From a bacterium (GTDB taxonomy: Bacteria > Cyanobacteriota > Vampirovibrionia > Gastranaerophilales > Gastranaerophilaceae), in the NCBI GenBank assembly GCA_017409065.1, contig JAFQTK010000153.1, positions 1 to 49,151 of the forward strand: a DNA stretch of 49,151 nucleotides, read 5' to 3'. Positions 16,595 to 25,586 of the stretch are shown here, piece after piece. A program made the translations under genes and the position numbers. Under the pieces are notes generated by a model. The model was not told the DNA's origin. It did not search any database and saw nothing but the letters and a program-made list of their open reading frames with translations. How positions within the stretch are numbered: position 1 is the stretch's first letter; each line of letters begins with the position of its first letter.

Positions 16595-17317
16595 ATGTCT
16601 AGAAATATATTGGTTGTTGATGATGATGATGAAATTCGTGATTTGCTTGAATTTGATTTGCAGCAAAGCGGATACAATGTAGAAACAGCAAGCAACGGTT
16701 TAGAAGGTTTAGAAAAGGCACTTTCAAATCGTTATGATTTAATTCTTTTAGATGTAATGATGCCTAAAATGAACGGGTTTGATGTATGCAAAAACATTAG
16801 AAAAGCCAAAAACTCTGTGCCTATTTTGCTGTTGACTGCCAAAGGAACAATAAATGACAAGACAGAAGGTTTTGAGTGTGGGGCAGATGATTACCTTATA
16901 AAGCCATTTGATATACAAGAAGTTCTTCTTAGAGTAAGAGCGTTAATGCGAAGAGGCTTAAACAGTAACCAGTCTGACAATATATTTAAAAATGAAGTAC
17001 TGAAAGCCGGTGACTTAGAGATATTTCCGGATGAGCTAGAAGTCGCTATTGAAGGGCAAAAAATAAAACTTACACCAACTGAATTTGAGATTTTGTATTG
17101 TTTGATGCAGCATTTCAATAAAGCGGTTTCACTAGCAACACTATTAAACGAGGTTTGGGGCTATGATAGTGATGAAGATGTGAGAATGCTTCGTGTACAT
17201 GTTGGAGGTTTGAGGCAAAAAATAGAAAAAACTCCAAAATCACCTCAATATCTCCACACGGTTATAAATGTAGGATATAAACTTACACCATTCAAAGAAG
17301 TCGAAAATGAAGTTTAA
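16595..17317 (+). CDS. OmpR-family response regulator
   Basis: A 240-residue transcription factor with an N-terminal receiver domain (phosphoacceptor D53 in LILLDVMMPKMNG, acidic pocket VVDDDDE, and the KPF lysine near 105) and a C-terminal winged-helix domain (about 140-235; LTPTEFEILYCLM, VNEVWGY-like NEVWGYDSDED, and NVGYKL at the end). The general form resembles cyanobacterial RpaA/RpaB, but the DNA-binding half is too divergent for me to call it RpaB. AGGGA precedes the ATG. It overlaps the histidine kinase gene by 11 bases, so the two form a pair. Confidence 0.93.
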   Translation: MSRNILVVDDDDEIRDLLEFDLQQSGYNVETASNGLEGLEKALSNRYDLILLDVMMPKMNGFDVCKNIRKAKNSVPILLLTAKGTINDKTEGFECGADDYLIKPFDIQEVLLRVRALMRRGLNSNQSDNIFKNEVLKAGDLEIFPDELEVAIEGQKIKLTPTEFEILYCLMQHFNKAVSLATLLNEVWGYDSDEDVRMLRVHVGGLRQKIEKTPKSPQYLHTVINVGYKLTPFKEVENEV

Positions 17318-18989
17318 TTATCGTTTTAAAATCATTGAACAAATCATAATAGTTATGGTTATTGCCGTTCTAACCCCAATGGTCGTGAGCGGAATCATAA
17401 TAAGTAATGTTAGCCAACATACAATTAGAAGAGAGCTTAACTATTCTGTATCAATGCTTAGTGAAGTTGTTGTAAAAAACTTGGAAACAGTTTTTTATGC
17501 TGCACAAAGTGAACTCAATACAGTTACAATGGCAATAAAACATTTTCCAAAAAGCACTCAAAGGAAAAAATTCTTGGAATCACTCCGAAAATATTCGACT
17601 GAAATCAACGATATAAGAATTGGAGATATTGCTGAATATAACGAAAAATTTAAAAACAATAAAAACTATTATTATGATAAAGCAACAGAAAAACTTTTAC
17701 TTGCACAACCTTTAGACTCAAAAAACTGTCTGATTGCAACAGTTGATAGAGATACTTTAACCAACAAACTGTTTGAAATTTTCAAAAATGACTCCAGAGA
17801 AGTTTACATATTGGACGAAGATAGGAATTTGATTCTTACAAATAATTATTCGGAAGAAGAATACAAATACACAATGGATTCACTTCCTCAAAAACTTGTA
17901 GCAAATAAAGCAAAAAACTTTGGAAAAGTAAAAAACCAACCTTTATCGTATTACAAGGCAGACAGTCCACCACTTACAGTTATTGTTAACACAACAAGTG
18001 CAGTAACCCAAAACACTATAAACATTGCTCGTTCTAAAATAATACTCGCAATAGTATTATCGGTAATTTTCATTTTTGTCACGGTGGGTTTGTACACATC
18101 ATACCTTTACATAAACATTAAGCAATTATTTAAAGGTATTATGGCTTTATCAAAAGGAAACTACAAAAGAAAAATCCGTTTAATATCCAAGTTTTTTACC
18201 CCTTTTGAACTAATATTTCTTGCAAATGAATTTAACGCAATGGTAGAAGAAATCAACCTCTCTTATAGAAGATTAATGCAAAAAAACAAGGAACTTAAAC
18301 AACTTGATGAACTACGTTCAAATTTAGTTGATACAGTTAGTCATGAATTTAGAACACCTCTAACAAGTATCAAAGGATACACTTCCAGGTTGTTAAGACA
18401 AGATATTGAAATAGATAAAGAAACTGAGATAAAATCTCTCAAAACAATAAAACGACAAGCTGAAAGATTATCCCGAATGGTAGAAGATTTACTTGTAATC
18501 CCTGATATTGAGGGAGCTAAACTAAATATGAATATTGACAAAATTAATCTCACAGAATTAGCTGAGCTTGCACTGCATTCACTAAAATCGGTAGAAACTG
18601 ACAACATTAAAATTGATATCCCTGAAAATTTTCCACAAATTTATGCTGATAAAGACAGATTAGAGCAAGTATTAATAAACCTATTGGAAAATGCAAAGAA
18701 ATATGCAAAAGAAGATTCATTGATTCACTTAACAGCATACGCAAAAACAGATGTAGCGTACATAAAAGTAGAAAATGAGGCACCATATATTCCAAAAGAA
18801 AAAATAGAACAGCTTTTTGATAAATTTGCAAGATTGGATGACAAAACAACGAGAACGACAAGAGGTGCCGGCTTGGGATTGTTTATAGTAAAAGGTTTGG
18901 TGGAAGCTATGAGTGGCACAATTAAAATTCATTCTACGCAAGATGATAAATTTGTAGTAAATATAACAATGCCGGTAGCAAATGATTAA
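17307..18989 (+). CDS. Membrane sensor histidine kinase
   Basis: A 560-residue kinase and partner of the upstream regulator. Transmembrane helices lie at about 11-33 and 244-268, with an extracytoplasmic sensor domain of about 210 residues between them. A HAMP linker (about 268-325) leads to the HisKA domain with phosphoacceptor H346 (SHEFRTPLTSI) and an ATPase domain with NLLENAKKYA, the RGAGLGLFIV glycine box and a final GTIKIHS segment. There is no PAS domain, unlike NblS/Hik33 of cyanobacteria. The gene overlaps tadA by eight bases. Confidence 0.93.
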   Translation: MKFNYRFKIIEQIIIVMVIAVLTPMVVSGIIISNVSQHTIRRELNYSVSMLSEVVVKNLETVFYAAQSELNTVTMAIKHFPKSTQRKKFLESLRKYSTEINDIRIGDIAEYNEKFKNNKNYYYDKATEKLLLAQPLDSKNCLIATVDRDTLTNKLFEIFKNDSREVYILDEDRNLILTNNYSEEEYKYTMDSLPQKLVANKAKNFGKVKNQPLSYYKADSPPLTVIVNTTSAVTQNTINIARSKIILAIVLSVIFIFVTVGLYTSYLYINIKQLFKGIMALSKGNYKRKIRLISKFFTPFELIFLANEFNAMVEEINLSYRRLMQKNKELKQLDELRSNLVDTVSHEFRTPLTSIKGYTSRLLRQDIEIDKETEIKSLKTIKRQAERLSRMVEDLLVIPDIEGAKLNMNIDKINLTELAELALHSLKSVETDNIKIDIPENFPQIYADKDRLEQVLINLLENAKKYAKEDSLIHLTAYAKTDVAYIKVENEAPYIPKEKIEQLFDKFARLDDKTTRTTRGAGLGLFIVKGLVEAMSGTIKIHSTQDDKFVVNITMPVAND

Positions 18990-19419
18990 TACTGATTTTA
19001 TGGATGCAGCAATTCAAATAGCTCTACAATCCGAAAGAGATATACCTGTCGGAGCGGTTATAGTTCACAATAATCAGATATTGGCAACAGCTTGCAATAG
19101 AAAAGAACGTTTACAAAACCCGACTAGGCATGCCGAAATGATTGTTATAGAGGAAGCTTGTAAAAAGCTAAATTCTTGGCGATTGGAAGAGTGTGAACTT
19201 TATGTGACTTTAGAACCTTGTCCAATGTGTGCTTGGGCAATAATACAAAGCAGGATTAAATCAGTTTACTTTGGTTCATTTGACTCATTATACGGGGCAT
19301 TAGGTTCAAAACTGGATTTGAGAATACTTACAAATTCAAAAACAAAAGTTATAGGCGGAATAAAAGAAAACGAATGTAACATATTACTGAGAGAGTATTT
19401 TGAAAGAATAAGAAAATGA
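18982..19419 (+). CDS. tadA: tRNA-specific adenosine deaminase TadA
   Basis: TadA converts A34 to inosine in tRNA-Arg(ACG). The 145-residue protein has the zinc site H50-A-E52 (TRHAEM) and C80-P-M-C83 (LEPCPMCAWAI), where E52 is the proton shuttle. The length is slightly short but normal. It overlaps both the kinase gene upstream and the DUF2400 gene downstream (ATGA), so it is translated as part of that operon. Confidence 0.93.
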   Translation: MINTDFMDAAIQIALQSERDIPVGAVIVHNNQILATACNRKERLQNPTRHAEMIVIEEACKKLNSWRLEECELYVTLEPCPMCAWAIIQSRIKSVYFGSFDSLYGALGSKLDLRILTNSKTKVIGGIKENECNILLREYFERIRK

Positions 19420-20174
19420 TAACCAAAAATAGACTTGATGAACTTGCAGCACAATACGAAACAGCTGATTTTATTGAATCAGACCCTGTTAAATTTATCC
19501 ATCGTTTTTCAAAAAAAGAAGATATTGAAATTGCAGGTTTTCTATCAAGCATGTTTTCCTATGGAAACAGAAAGGCATTTCTCCCAAAACTTGAAGAACT
19601 TTTCAAAATAATGGATGAACAACCCCTAAATTACATACTCAAATTTGATGAAACATTCAAAGATTTTGATAACTTTGATTATAGATTTTCAAAAGGTTGT
19701 GACATAAAAGAAATAATACTTATCTTAAACAAACTGTACAAGGAACAGAACTCAAGCCTTGAAGCCCTATTTGCATATGGTTGGCAACAACAAAAAACGG
19801 TGAAAGGAATGCTTTGTGTCGTGTGTGATTATTTTTACTCAAATATTTCAAACGAGGTCACAAAAGGTTTTTATCACTTAATACCTGATGCACATAAATC
19901 GAGTGCATTGAAAAGACTAAATATGTTTTTAAGATGGATGATTAGAGATGGAGTTGTAGACAAAGGCATTTGGTCGTTCATGCCAAAATCAGAATTAATA
20001 ATTCCTCTGGATGTACATGTTGGGAAATTATCTGTAAAAACAGGACTAATAGCAAAATCCAATGGCGACTTTAAAACCGCACAAATGATTACAGAAGTTT
20101 TGAAACAATTTGATAATAATGACCCGATAAAGTATGATTTTGCACTATTTGGCTATGGCGTAAATAATAAATAA
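19416..20174 (+). CDS. DUF2400/TIGR02757 family protein
   Basis: A 252-residue protein matching the TIGR02757 (DUF2400) family by DPVKFIHRFSKKEDIEIAGF, FSYGNRKAFLPKLEEL, the LNMFLRWMIRDGVVDKGIW segment and IIPLDVHVGKLSVKTGLI. The last two segments resemble the helix-hairpin-helix base-excision glycosylase fold, but no catalytic role is established that I know of. Its start overlaps tadA by four bases. Confidence 0.8.
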   Translation: MITKNRLDELAAQYETADFIESDPVKFIHRFSKKEDIEIAGFLSSMFSYGNRKAFLPKLEELFKIMDEQPLNYILKFDETFKDFDNFDYRFSKGCDIKEIILILNKLYKEQNSSLEALFAYGWQQQKTVKGMLCVVCDYFYSNISNEVTKGFYHLIPDAHKSSALKRLNMFLRWMIRDGVVDKGIWSFMPKSELIIPLDVHVGKLSVKTGLIAKSNGDFKTAQMITEVLKQFDNNDPIKYDFALFGYGVNNK

Positions 20175-20258
20175 TACAATTTCTTAACAAAAAACAAAAA
20201 AACAATGACAAAAAAATAACGTTCAATTATTATATTTTTATACATTAGGGATTTGGTT

Positions 20259-20744
20259 ATGGAATCATTTACATATTCGGAAAATAATTTAGTTACGCAA
20301 ACAACCGGTTTATCAGCATTAAGCACTGAAAAAGATAAATTTTCATCGCTTTCAACGTCGGCAATGTTGGCTCGCAGTGAGGTTCCGCCTTCACATAGAA
20401 GAGTTGCTGACAATTATATGATAATTAAGAAAATCTACGGTTTTTCTGCTATGCAAAGCAGAATTTCGCATGCGGATAAAGCTTTATTGGCTAAGTATGA
20501 TTTTAATCCATTAGAATTTTCTACAATCAAACAAATTAACGAAGAGCTTGCATATCTTAAAAAATGGTCTGTTTCTCACGAATCAGTTTTAAGAACTGAA
20601 GCTGATGAATTAATTCAGATACGTTGCAAAGAACTTAAATACATTGTGTCTAGTAGCTATGCAACCATTACAAACGAAGTTTATAACGGATATATGGCAT
20701 TAAATAAATATTTTGAAGATATTTCAAAATACTACAACAACTAA
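20259..20744 (+). CDS. Unknown protein, helical C-terminal half
   Basis: A 161-residue protein with a Ser/Thr-rich N-terminal half and a helical second half (about 85-160) that could be a coiled coil. It contains the motif VPPSHRRVADNYMIIKKIYG near residue 42. No family recognised and no signal peptide. I chose the ATG at 20259, eight bases after AGGG, rather than the TTG at 20253. It lies alone between the two-component operon and a TPR gene; a TATATT box at 20231-20236 may be its -10. Confidence 0.65.
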   Translation: MESFTYSENNLVTQTTGLSALSTEKDKFSSLSTSAMLARSEVPPSHRRVADNYMIIKKIYGFSAMQSRISHADKALLAKYDFNPLEFSTIKQINEELAYLKKWSVSHESVLRTEADELIQIRCKELKYIVSSSYATITNEVYNGYMALNKYFEDISKYYNN

Positions 20745-20839
20745 CTACACCATATAGACTATTTTTTTAAGATTAAGTTAAATAAAATAAAAATTGTGCC
20801 GACATCTACATAGAGAGAAACTGTGTAAACGAGGACACA

Positions 20840-22507
20840 ATGCTTAAGCTTAAAGAACAAGAAGGAATGATACCCCCTGATTCAACGAATAGTTGTTTAG
20901 GGACTAACACTTTAGAACTGGCAAGAAAAGCTCATGAACGATATTTGCTTAGATTGTCGCATAAAGATTTAAATGAAGCTTTGGACTACTACATCCAAAC
21001 AATAAAAACAAATCCTGAGCTACCTGAAACTTATTACAGGTTAGCTAGTTTGTTGTTTGAAGATGGGCAAATCGGCATTGAAACAGCTATTGAGCAATGT
21101 AAAACTGCATTGGCTATTGATCCTCAGAATTATAATGCACACTTATACACAGGTTATTTCTTAAAATTAGCTAAAAACTTTGATGAAGCAGAAAAAGAAT
21201 TTACAAAAGCTATGAAAATAACACCTTTCAATTCTGCTCGTGCAAGAGTGGTTTTAGGGGTGATGCTGCTTCAAAAAATGAATAATCAAAAAGTTTCTTT
21301 TGTGGATTTTGTAAGAAGTATGTATTACATGTGTTCAGGTAGCATAATGCTGTTGTTAGATTACCCGACACTAAGAATGCTGTATAAAAATTTTAAAGAT
21401 GATTTTTCTATATTTGCTTATAATTTAACAGGTAATATTTTCCAAAAAATAAACAAAGATTCTTTGGCTGTAAAAACCTATGATATAGCTGCGGAAAAAA
21501 CAGGTCACAATGAATTGTTCTATGAAAAGATAGGTGATGTTTCCATAAGAAACTCCGCCCCTGAAATTGCATTAGACGCATACAAAAAGGTTCTTCATTC
21601 AAATCCTTACAATCGTGAAGCTTTAATTAAGACTGCAACGCTTATTCAAACCTATTTTGAGGAAAGAGCGGATGAAGCAATAGACTGCTACACAAAGCTT
21701 TTGGATATAGAACCGGAAAATTCAAGAATTTATTATGAACTTGGTCACTTATATGTAAGTAAAAAAGACATCATAAATTCGGTAAATGCATTTACCTTAG
21801 CTTTGGAAAGAGATAGTGAAAATGCATTTTATCACAACAGTTTAGCATTTGCCCTGCTTCAGGCTGAACAATATGATGATGCGATTGACCACTACAAGTA
21901 TGCAATTAACTTAAATCCTGACAATGAATGGACGGCAATAGTATGTCAGGCACTAGGTGCTTTATATCACCAAGTTAAAGAAAATCCTGATGCGGCAATG
22001 ACAATGTACCAAACAGCATTGGTTTTAGATCCAAATAGTTTTGATGCATATATTTCTATTGGTGATTTATATTTAGATATGAATGACTTAGATAGTTCAA
22101 TAAATGCATACTGTGAAGCTATAAAACTCGCACCCGACAATGCAAGAGCATACTGTAAAATGGGTATAGCTTTGTGGGAAAAGGATTATCTTGAAGAAGC
22201 GATTATCGCTTATAACAAATCAATAACATACAATCCTGAGTATGATATAGCATACAATAATCTGGGGGTTATTTATCTTGATGGAATAGGCAACACAAAA
22301 GAAGCATTAAGACTATTCAAGATAGCAATTGACATTAACGAAAATTACGCACTTGCTTACTTTAATGCCGGACGTGCTGAACAAATCATGGATAACAAAA
22401 CCACCGCTGCACACTATTATCAAAAGGCATTAGAATTAAACAGAATTAGTTGGGATTTAACAGAAGAAGAAATTTTAGAAAAACTTCACAGCTTATTTGA
22501 AGTGTAG
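20840..22507 (+). CDS. Tetratricopeptide repeat protein
   Basis: A 555-residue protein built almost wholly of TPR units (for example ALDYYIQTIKTNPELPETYY, AIEQCKTALAIDPQNYNAHL, AIDCYTKLLDIEPENSRIYY, AIDHYKYAINLNPDNEWTAI, SINAYCEAIKLAPDNARAYC). About eleven repeats are visible, with an irregular stretch near 145-185. No signal peptide or enzyme domain, so it is probably a cytoplasmic scaffold for protein contacts. GAGGA lies before the ATG. A bidirectional terminator follows. Confidence 0.88.
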   Translation: MLKLKEQEGMIPPDSTNSCLGTNTLELARKAHERYLLRLSHKDLNEALDYYIQTIKTNPELPETYYRLASLLFEDGQIGIETAIEQCKTALAIDPQNYNAHLYTGYFLKLAKNFDEAEKEFTKAMKITPFNSARARVVLGVMLLQKMNNQKVSFVDFVRSMYYMCSGSIMLLLDYPTLRMLYKNFKDDFSIFAYNLTGNIFQKINKDSLAVKTYDIAAEKTGHNELFYEKIGDVSIRNSAPEIALDAYKKVLHSNPYNREALIKTATLIQTYFEERADEAIDCYTKLLDIEPENSRIYYELGHLYVSKKDIINSVNAFTLALERDSENAFYHNSLAFALLQAEQYDDAIDHYKYAINLNPDNEWTAIVCQALGALYHQVKENPDAAMTMYQTALVLDPNSFDAYISIGDLYLDMNDLDSSINAYCEAIKLAPDNARAYCKMGIALWEKDYLEEAIIAYNKSITYNPEYDIAYNNLGVIYLDGIGNTKEALRLFKIAIDINENYALAYFNAGRAEQIMDNKTTAAHYYQKALELNRISWDLTEEEILEKLHSLFEV

Positions 22508-22519
22508 ATATATAAAAAT

Positions 22520-22542
22520 AAAGCACCTGAAAAGGTGCTTTT
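22520..22542. terminator. Bidirectional terminator between convergent genes
   Basis: AAAGCACCT (22520-22528), four-base loop GAAA, AGGTGCTTT (22533-22541). T-rich sequence follows on both strands, so it can serve the TPR gene and the minus-strand gene at 22576-22965. Confidence 0.85.
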
Positions 22543-22575
22543 AATTCATTACACGAAAAGGAGTGAGAAATAAGA

Positions 22576-22965
22576 CTAACTAACCATTTTGTCAGCTGAA
22601 GCTAATACTATATTCATCTTTGCTTCATCTGACAACGCATTGCCGAACTCAGCCGTTACAGACTGCAAATTCTGAGCAACAATATCTTCAAAGCTGGTTA
22701 CAAATCCTGCAATTCTTTGTGCTTGTTCAGGAGTTACATATTTTGATACATCATATGTTTTCGCAGAACTTATAGCAGATTTATTAAATGCTGCTTGCTG
22801 AGCCATAACATTTAAAACCTCGTCTTGCGACATAAGGTTAAGCTCACCTTTTACTTGCGGAGTATCTTTTACAGACTCTTCCTTCATCTGAGGAGCTGAT
22901 TCTTTTTGAGGTAAATTAGTATTCAAACCTATGCCGATACCATTAATGTTATTTAAGTTTGTCAT
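22576..22965 (-). CDS. Small unknown protein under a sigma-28-like promoter
   Basis: A 129-residue protein. The first 45 residues are polar and probably disordered (MTNLNNINGIGIGLNTNLPQ); the rest is helical, with YVTPEQAQRIAGFVTSFEDI as its best-defined segment. There is no Sec signal. It does not carry the C-terminal pattern of the anti-sigma factor FlgM, though the small size and flagellar-type promoter invite that comparison. AAGGAG precedes the ATG. Its promoter matches the two RTX-like genes, and like them it has an NG(I/F)-type motif close to the N-terminus. Confidence 0.7.
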   Translation of the reverse strand: MTNLNNINGIGIGLNTNLPQKESAPQMKEESVKDTPQVKGELNLMSQDEVLNVMAQQAAFNKSAISSAKTYDVSKYVTPEQAQRIAGFVTSFEDIVAQNLQSVTAEFGNALSDEAKMNIVLASADKMVS

Positions 22966-23001
22966 TTTAGATCTCCTTAGTCTACTCTTTTCATACCATA
23001 T

Positions 23002-23029
23002 GTATCGGCATAATATTTAATAAACTTTA
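23002..23029 (-). promoter_or_regulatory. Sigma-28-like promoter of the 129-residue gene
   Basis: On the minus strand: TAAAGTTT (23029-23022), 12 bases, GCCGATAC (23009-23002). This matches the flagellar sigma-28 consensus (TAAAGTTT then GCCGATAA) in all but the last base, with a spacer one base longer than the enterobacterial form and within the range of SigD promoters. It lies 37 bases upstream of the ATG. Confidence 0.75.
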
Positions 23030-23063
23030 GGGAAAAGTCATTAAATATTAAGAAATTGTTACA

Positions 23064-24299
23064 TTATTTAGAATTTAATAACAACCACTTTCCCGAAACA
23101 TCCGCCAATAATGATTTTATATCTTTATCCTCTAATAAAATTGTTTCAATTAAATTATTTAAGAGAGTTGTAATTTCTCTATAGTTTTTTGTGTCTTTTG
23201 AATAAAAGGTTGGCTTTGATAGTTGCATTGCACCAATAGTTCTTGCCTTTGAGTACAAATCCTGTTCATCATACTTTGTAAAAAATTCATCAGATAAAGT
23301 TTTTTTATTGCAGGGTAAAACGCCTGTTTTCTTAGCAAATTCCAATTGATTAGACGAATTAGTAATAAACCTTGCAAACAACAATGCTTCGTCTTTATGT
23401 TTAGCTTTTTTAGGAATAGCCAAAGTCATAAGAGAAAAATCGTACGTTTTGTCATTGCCTGAAAACTGTGCTGCTACATCAGTTTTGTTATAAACGTCCA
23501 AAGAGTTTTCTCTGATTATGTTCAGAAAATTAGCCCCTATTTGCAAATACGCAATCTGTCCCGCACTATATTTTTCCAAAACTTCTCTATGCGTCTGAGA
23601 TATTGATTCTTTTGGAATTTTACCAACTAAATAAAGTTCTTTTAAGTTACTAAACAAATTAAATGACTTTTCCGTATCCAATGTTTGTGGCGAATTAATA
23701 TTATACTTATTCAAAAGCTTGTACAAAGTATCATTTTCCGTAAGTGTAGGCATAAACAAGTATTTATTAGGAATTATTTTAGAATTATTTAACTGAGAAA
23801 TAAGCTCATCATAATCACTCGGAGGTGTGACAAACCCAAACTTATTCATTAATTCTTTATTGTAAACGGTAATTGCAGACGTCGCATAGAAAGGAATCCC
23901 CCACACTTTATCCTGATAAGAAAGGACTGAAACGAGAGCATCATTATATTCTGCAAAACCGCTTTCAATATTCTGTAACGCACCCTTAGTTGCCAAAGTT
24001 CTATTAAAATCTGAAGTTATATTGATTAAATCAGGCATGCTATTTGAAAGTAAACTTGCTAGAACACGTTTTTCAACTTCAGCGTAAGGTACATCTATCC
24101 ACTTAATCTTTATATCCGGATTTGTTTGTTCAAACTCACCTATGACGGAATTTATATAATCTGAAAAAGGTGCAAGTTGAACTGTCCAAAAAACGACTTC
24201 CGCCCTATGATTTTGTTTTTTTGTTAAAAATAAAGCAGATAAACCGCTTGTTAAAATAATAATTATAAAAAACAATAAAAATATTTTAATTTTTTTCAT
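23064..24299 (-). CDS. Extracellular solute-binding protein, sugar type
   Basis: A 411-residue protein of solute-binding family 1 (carbohydrate ABC importers). An N-terminal membrane segment (residues 4-26) has no lipobox Cys, so it is either a signal peptide or a membrane anchor. Family features are IGEFEQTNPDIKIKWIDVPY, NSMPDLINI, VWGIPFYATSAITVYNKELM and AKHKDEALLFARFITN near the end. GAGGAAA precedes the ATG. No permease or ATPase gene lies nearby, so its transporter must be elsewhere. It is divergent from rarA. Confidence 0.85.
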   Translation of the reverse strand: MKKIKIFLLFFIIIILTSGLSALFLTKKQNHRAEVVFWTVQLAPFSDYINSVIGEFEQTNPDIKIKWIDVPYAEVEKRVLASLLSNSMPDLINITSDFNRTLATKGALQNIESGFAEYNDALVSVLSYQDKVWGIPFYATSAITVYNKELMNKFGFVTPPSDYDELISQLNNSKIIPNKYLFMPTLTENDTLYKLLNKYNINSPQTLDTEKSFNLFSNLKELYLVGKIPKESISQTHREVLEKYSAGQIAYLQIGANFLNIIRENSLDVYNKTDVAAQFSGNDKTYDFSLMTLAIPKKAKHKDEALLFARFITNSSNQLEFAKKTGVLPCNKKTLSDEFFTKYDEQDLYSKARTIGAMQLSKPTFYSKDTKNYREITTLLNNLIETILLEDKDIKSLLADVSGKWLLLNSK

Positions 24300-24353
24300 A
24301 TTTTCCTCTAAAAGATGCTAAAATAATTATATAGAATTTTTAGGAAAAAGGGA

Positions 24354-25586
24354 ATGAATTTATTTGATACATTGGAAAATATAAACAAACAAATTCCATT
24401 AGCCGAAATATTACGCCCAAAAACATTGGAAGAATACCTCGGTCACAATAAAATTATTTCCAACAATTCACCCTTATACAGGCTTTTACATTCTAACAGA
24501 TTGTTTTCCTTTATTTTTTGGGGACCTCCAGGATGTGGAAAAACAACATTAGCCAGATTAATAGCAGAAAAAACAAACAGTCACTTTTTGGAAATTTCAG
24601 CTGTTACATCAGGGATTAAGGAAATAAAAGAAGCCGTTGAAATTGCAAAAGAACAGCTTCGTCATGGACATAAAACTCTTTTATTTATTGATGAAATCCA
24701 TAGATACAACAAAACACAACAAGATGCACTGCTTCCCCATTTAGAAAGCGGGTTGTTATACCTTGTTGGTTCTACAACTGAAAATCCATCTTTTCAGGTG
24801 ATTCCGGCACTTTTGTCGCGTGTTCAAGTTATTCAACTCAAAGAACTTGATGATGAAGCTATGTTCAGAATAATAGAACGAGGCTTCAAATATTTATCAA
24901 CTCAATATGGTCCGATAAATGTTAACAAGGATGTTATAGAAAAAATAGCTTCTTTTGCGAGAGGAGATGCAAGAGTTGCACTTAACACAATTGAAGCTTG
25001 CTATTTTGCCTCGGAATTAAAAGATAACCTTAGAACTTTGAAAATCCCAATGATAGAAGAACTTGTTCAAAAGAAAATCACAAAATACTCAGAACAAGAA
25101 CATTATGATTGTGCATCTGCATTTCAAAAAAGCTTAAGAGGCTCTGACAAAAATGCGGCAATATATTATCTTGCAAAAATGCTTGTTAGCGGAGAAGATC
25201 CACGTTTTATAGCACGCAGATTAATAGTTTGTGCTGCTGAAGATGTATCTAACGCAGACCCGCAAGCCCTACAAATCGCAATAGCAGCATTTCGGGCAAC
25301 AGAACACTTAGGAATGCCGGAAGCAAGAATCCCACTGGCTCAGGCAGTGGCATATGTAGCAGATGCACCAAAATCAAACAAAACATGTGTTGCTATTGAT
25401 AAAGCAATCAATGACATACAAAACGGGTTAGATTTTCCGCCACCGATTCACCTAAGAGATGCACATTACAAAGATGCATCAAAATACGGATTTGGTATCG
25501 GTTATATTTATACGCATGAAAATCCTGACGAATATCAACAATTCATGCCCGATGAGTTAATAGATAGAAATTATTTTGAAGACTAA
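24354..25586 (+). CDS. rarA: Replication-associated recombination ATPase RarA
   Basis: RarA (MgsA) is an AAA+ clamp-loader-like ATPase acting at stalled replication forks. The 410-residue protein has Walker A GPPGCGKTT (57-65), Walker B LLFIDEIHRYNK (109-120), sensor 1 LVGSTTENPSFQVIPALLSR and the C-terminal oligomerisation part with SEQEHYDCASAFQKSLRGSD, GEDPRFIARRL and GMPEARIPLAQAV. All are typical. A Shine-Dalgarno AAAGGGA is in place. The 3' end overlaps the convergent gene by four bases. Confidence 0.95.
   Translation: MNLFDTLENINKQIPLAEILRPKTLEEYLGHNKIISNNSPLYRLLHSNRLFSFIFWGPPGCGKTTLARLIAEKTNSHFLEISAVTSGIKEIKEAVEIAKEQLRHGHKTLLFIDEIHRYNKTQQDALLPHLESGLLYLVGSTTENPSFQVIPALLSRVQVIQLKELDDEAMFRIIERGFKYLSTQYGPINVNKDVIEKIASFARGDARVALNTIEACYFASELKDNLRTLKIPMIEELVQKKITKYSEQEHYDCASAFQKSLRGSDKNAAIYYLAKMLVSGEDPRFIARRLIVCAAEDVSNADPQALQIAIAAFRATEHLGMPEARIPLAQAVAYVADAPKSNKTCVAIDKAINDIQNGLDFPPPIHLRDAHYKDASKYGFGIGYIYTHENPDEYQQFMPDELIDRNYFED

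Noticed and set aside
16595-17317. Naming the response regulator RpaB and linking it directly to the HLR1-like sites
   Set aside because: The DNA-binding half is too divergent to call from reading alone. A true RpaB may lie elsewhere in the genome, so the link is left as a question.
22576-22965. Anti-sigma factor FlgM
   Set aside because: Size and promoter type fit, but the C-terminal part does not show the FlgM pattern of a helix pair with a conserved I-x-x-G-x-Y segment.
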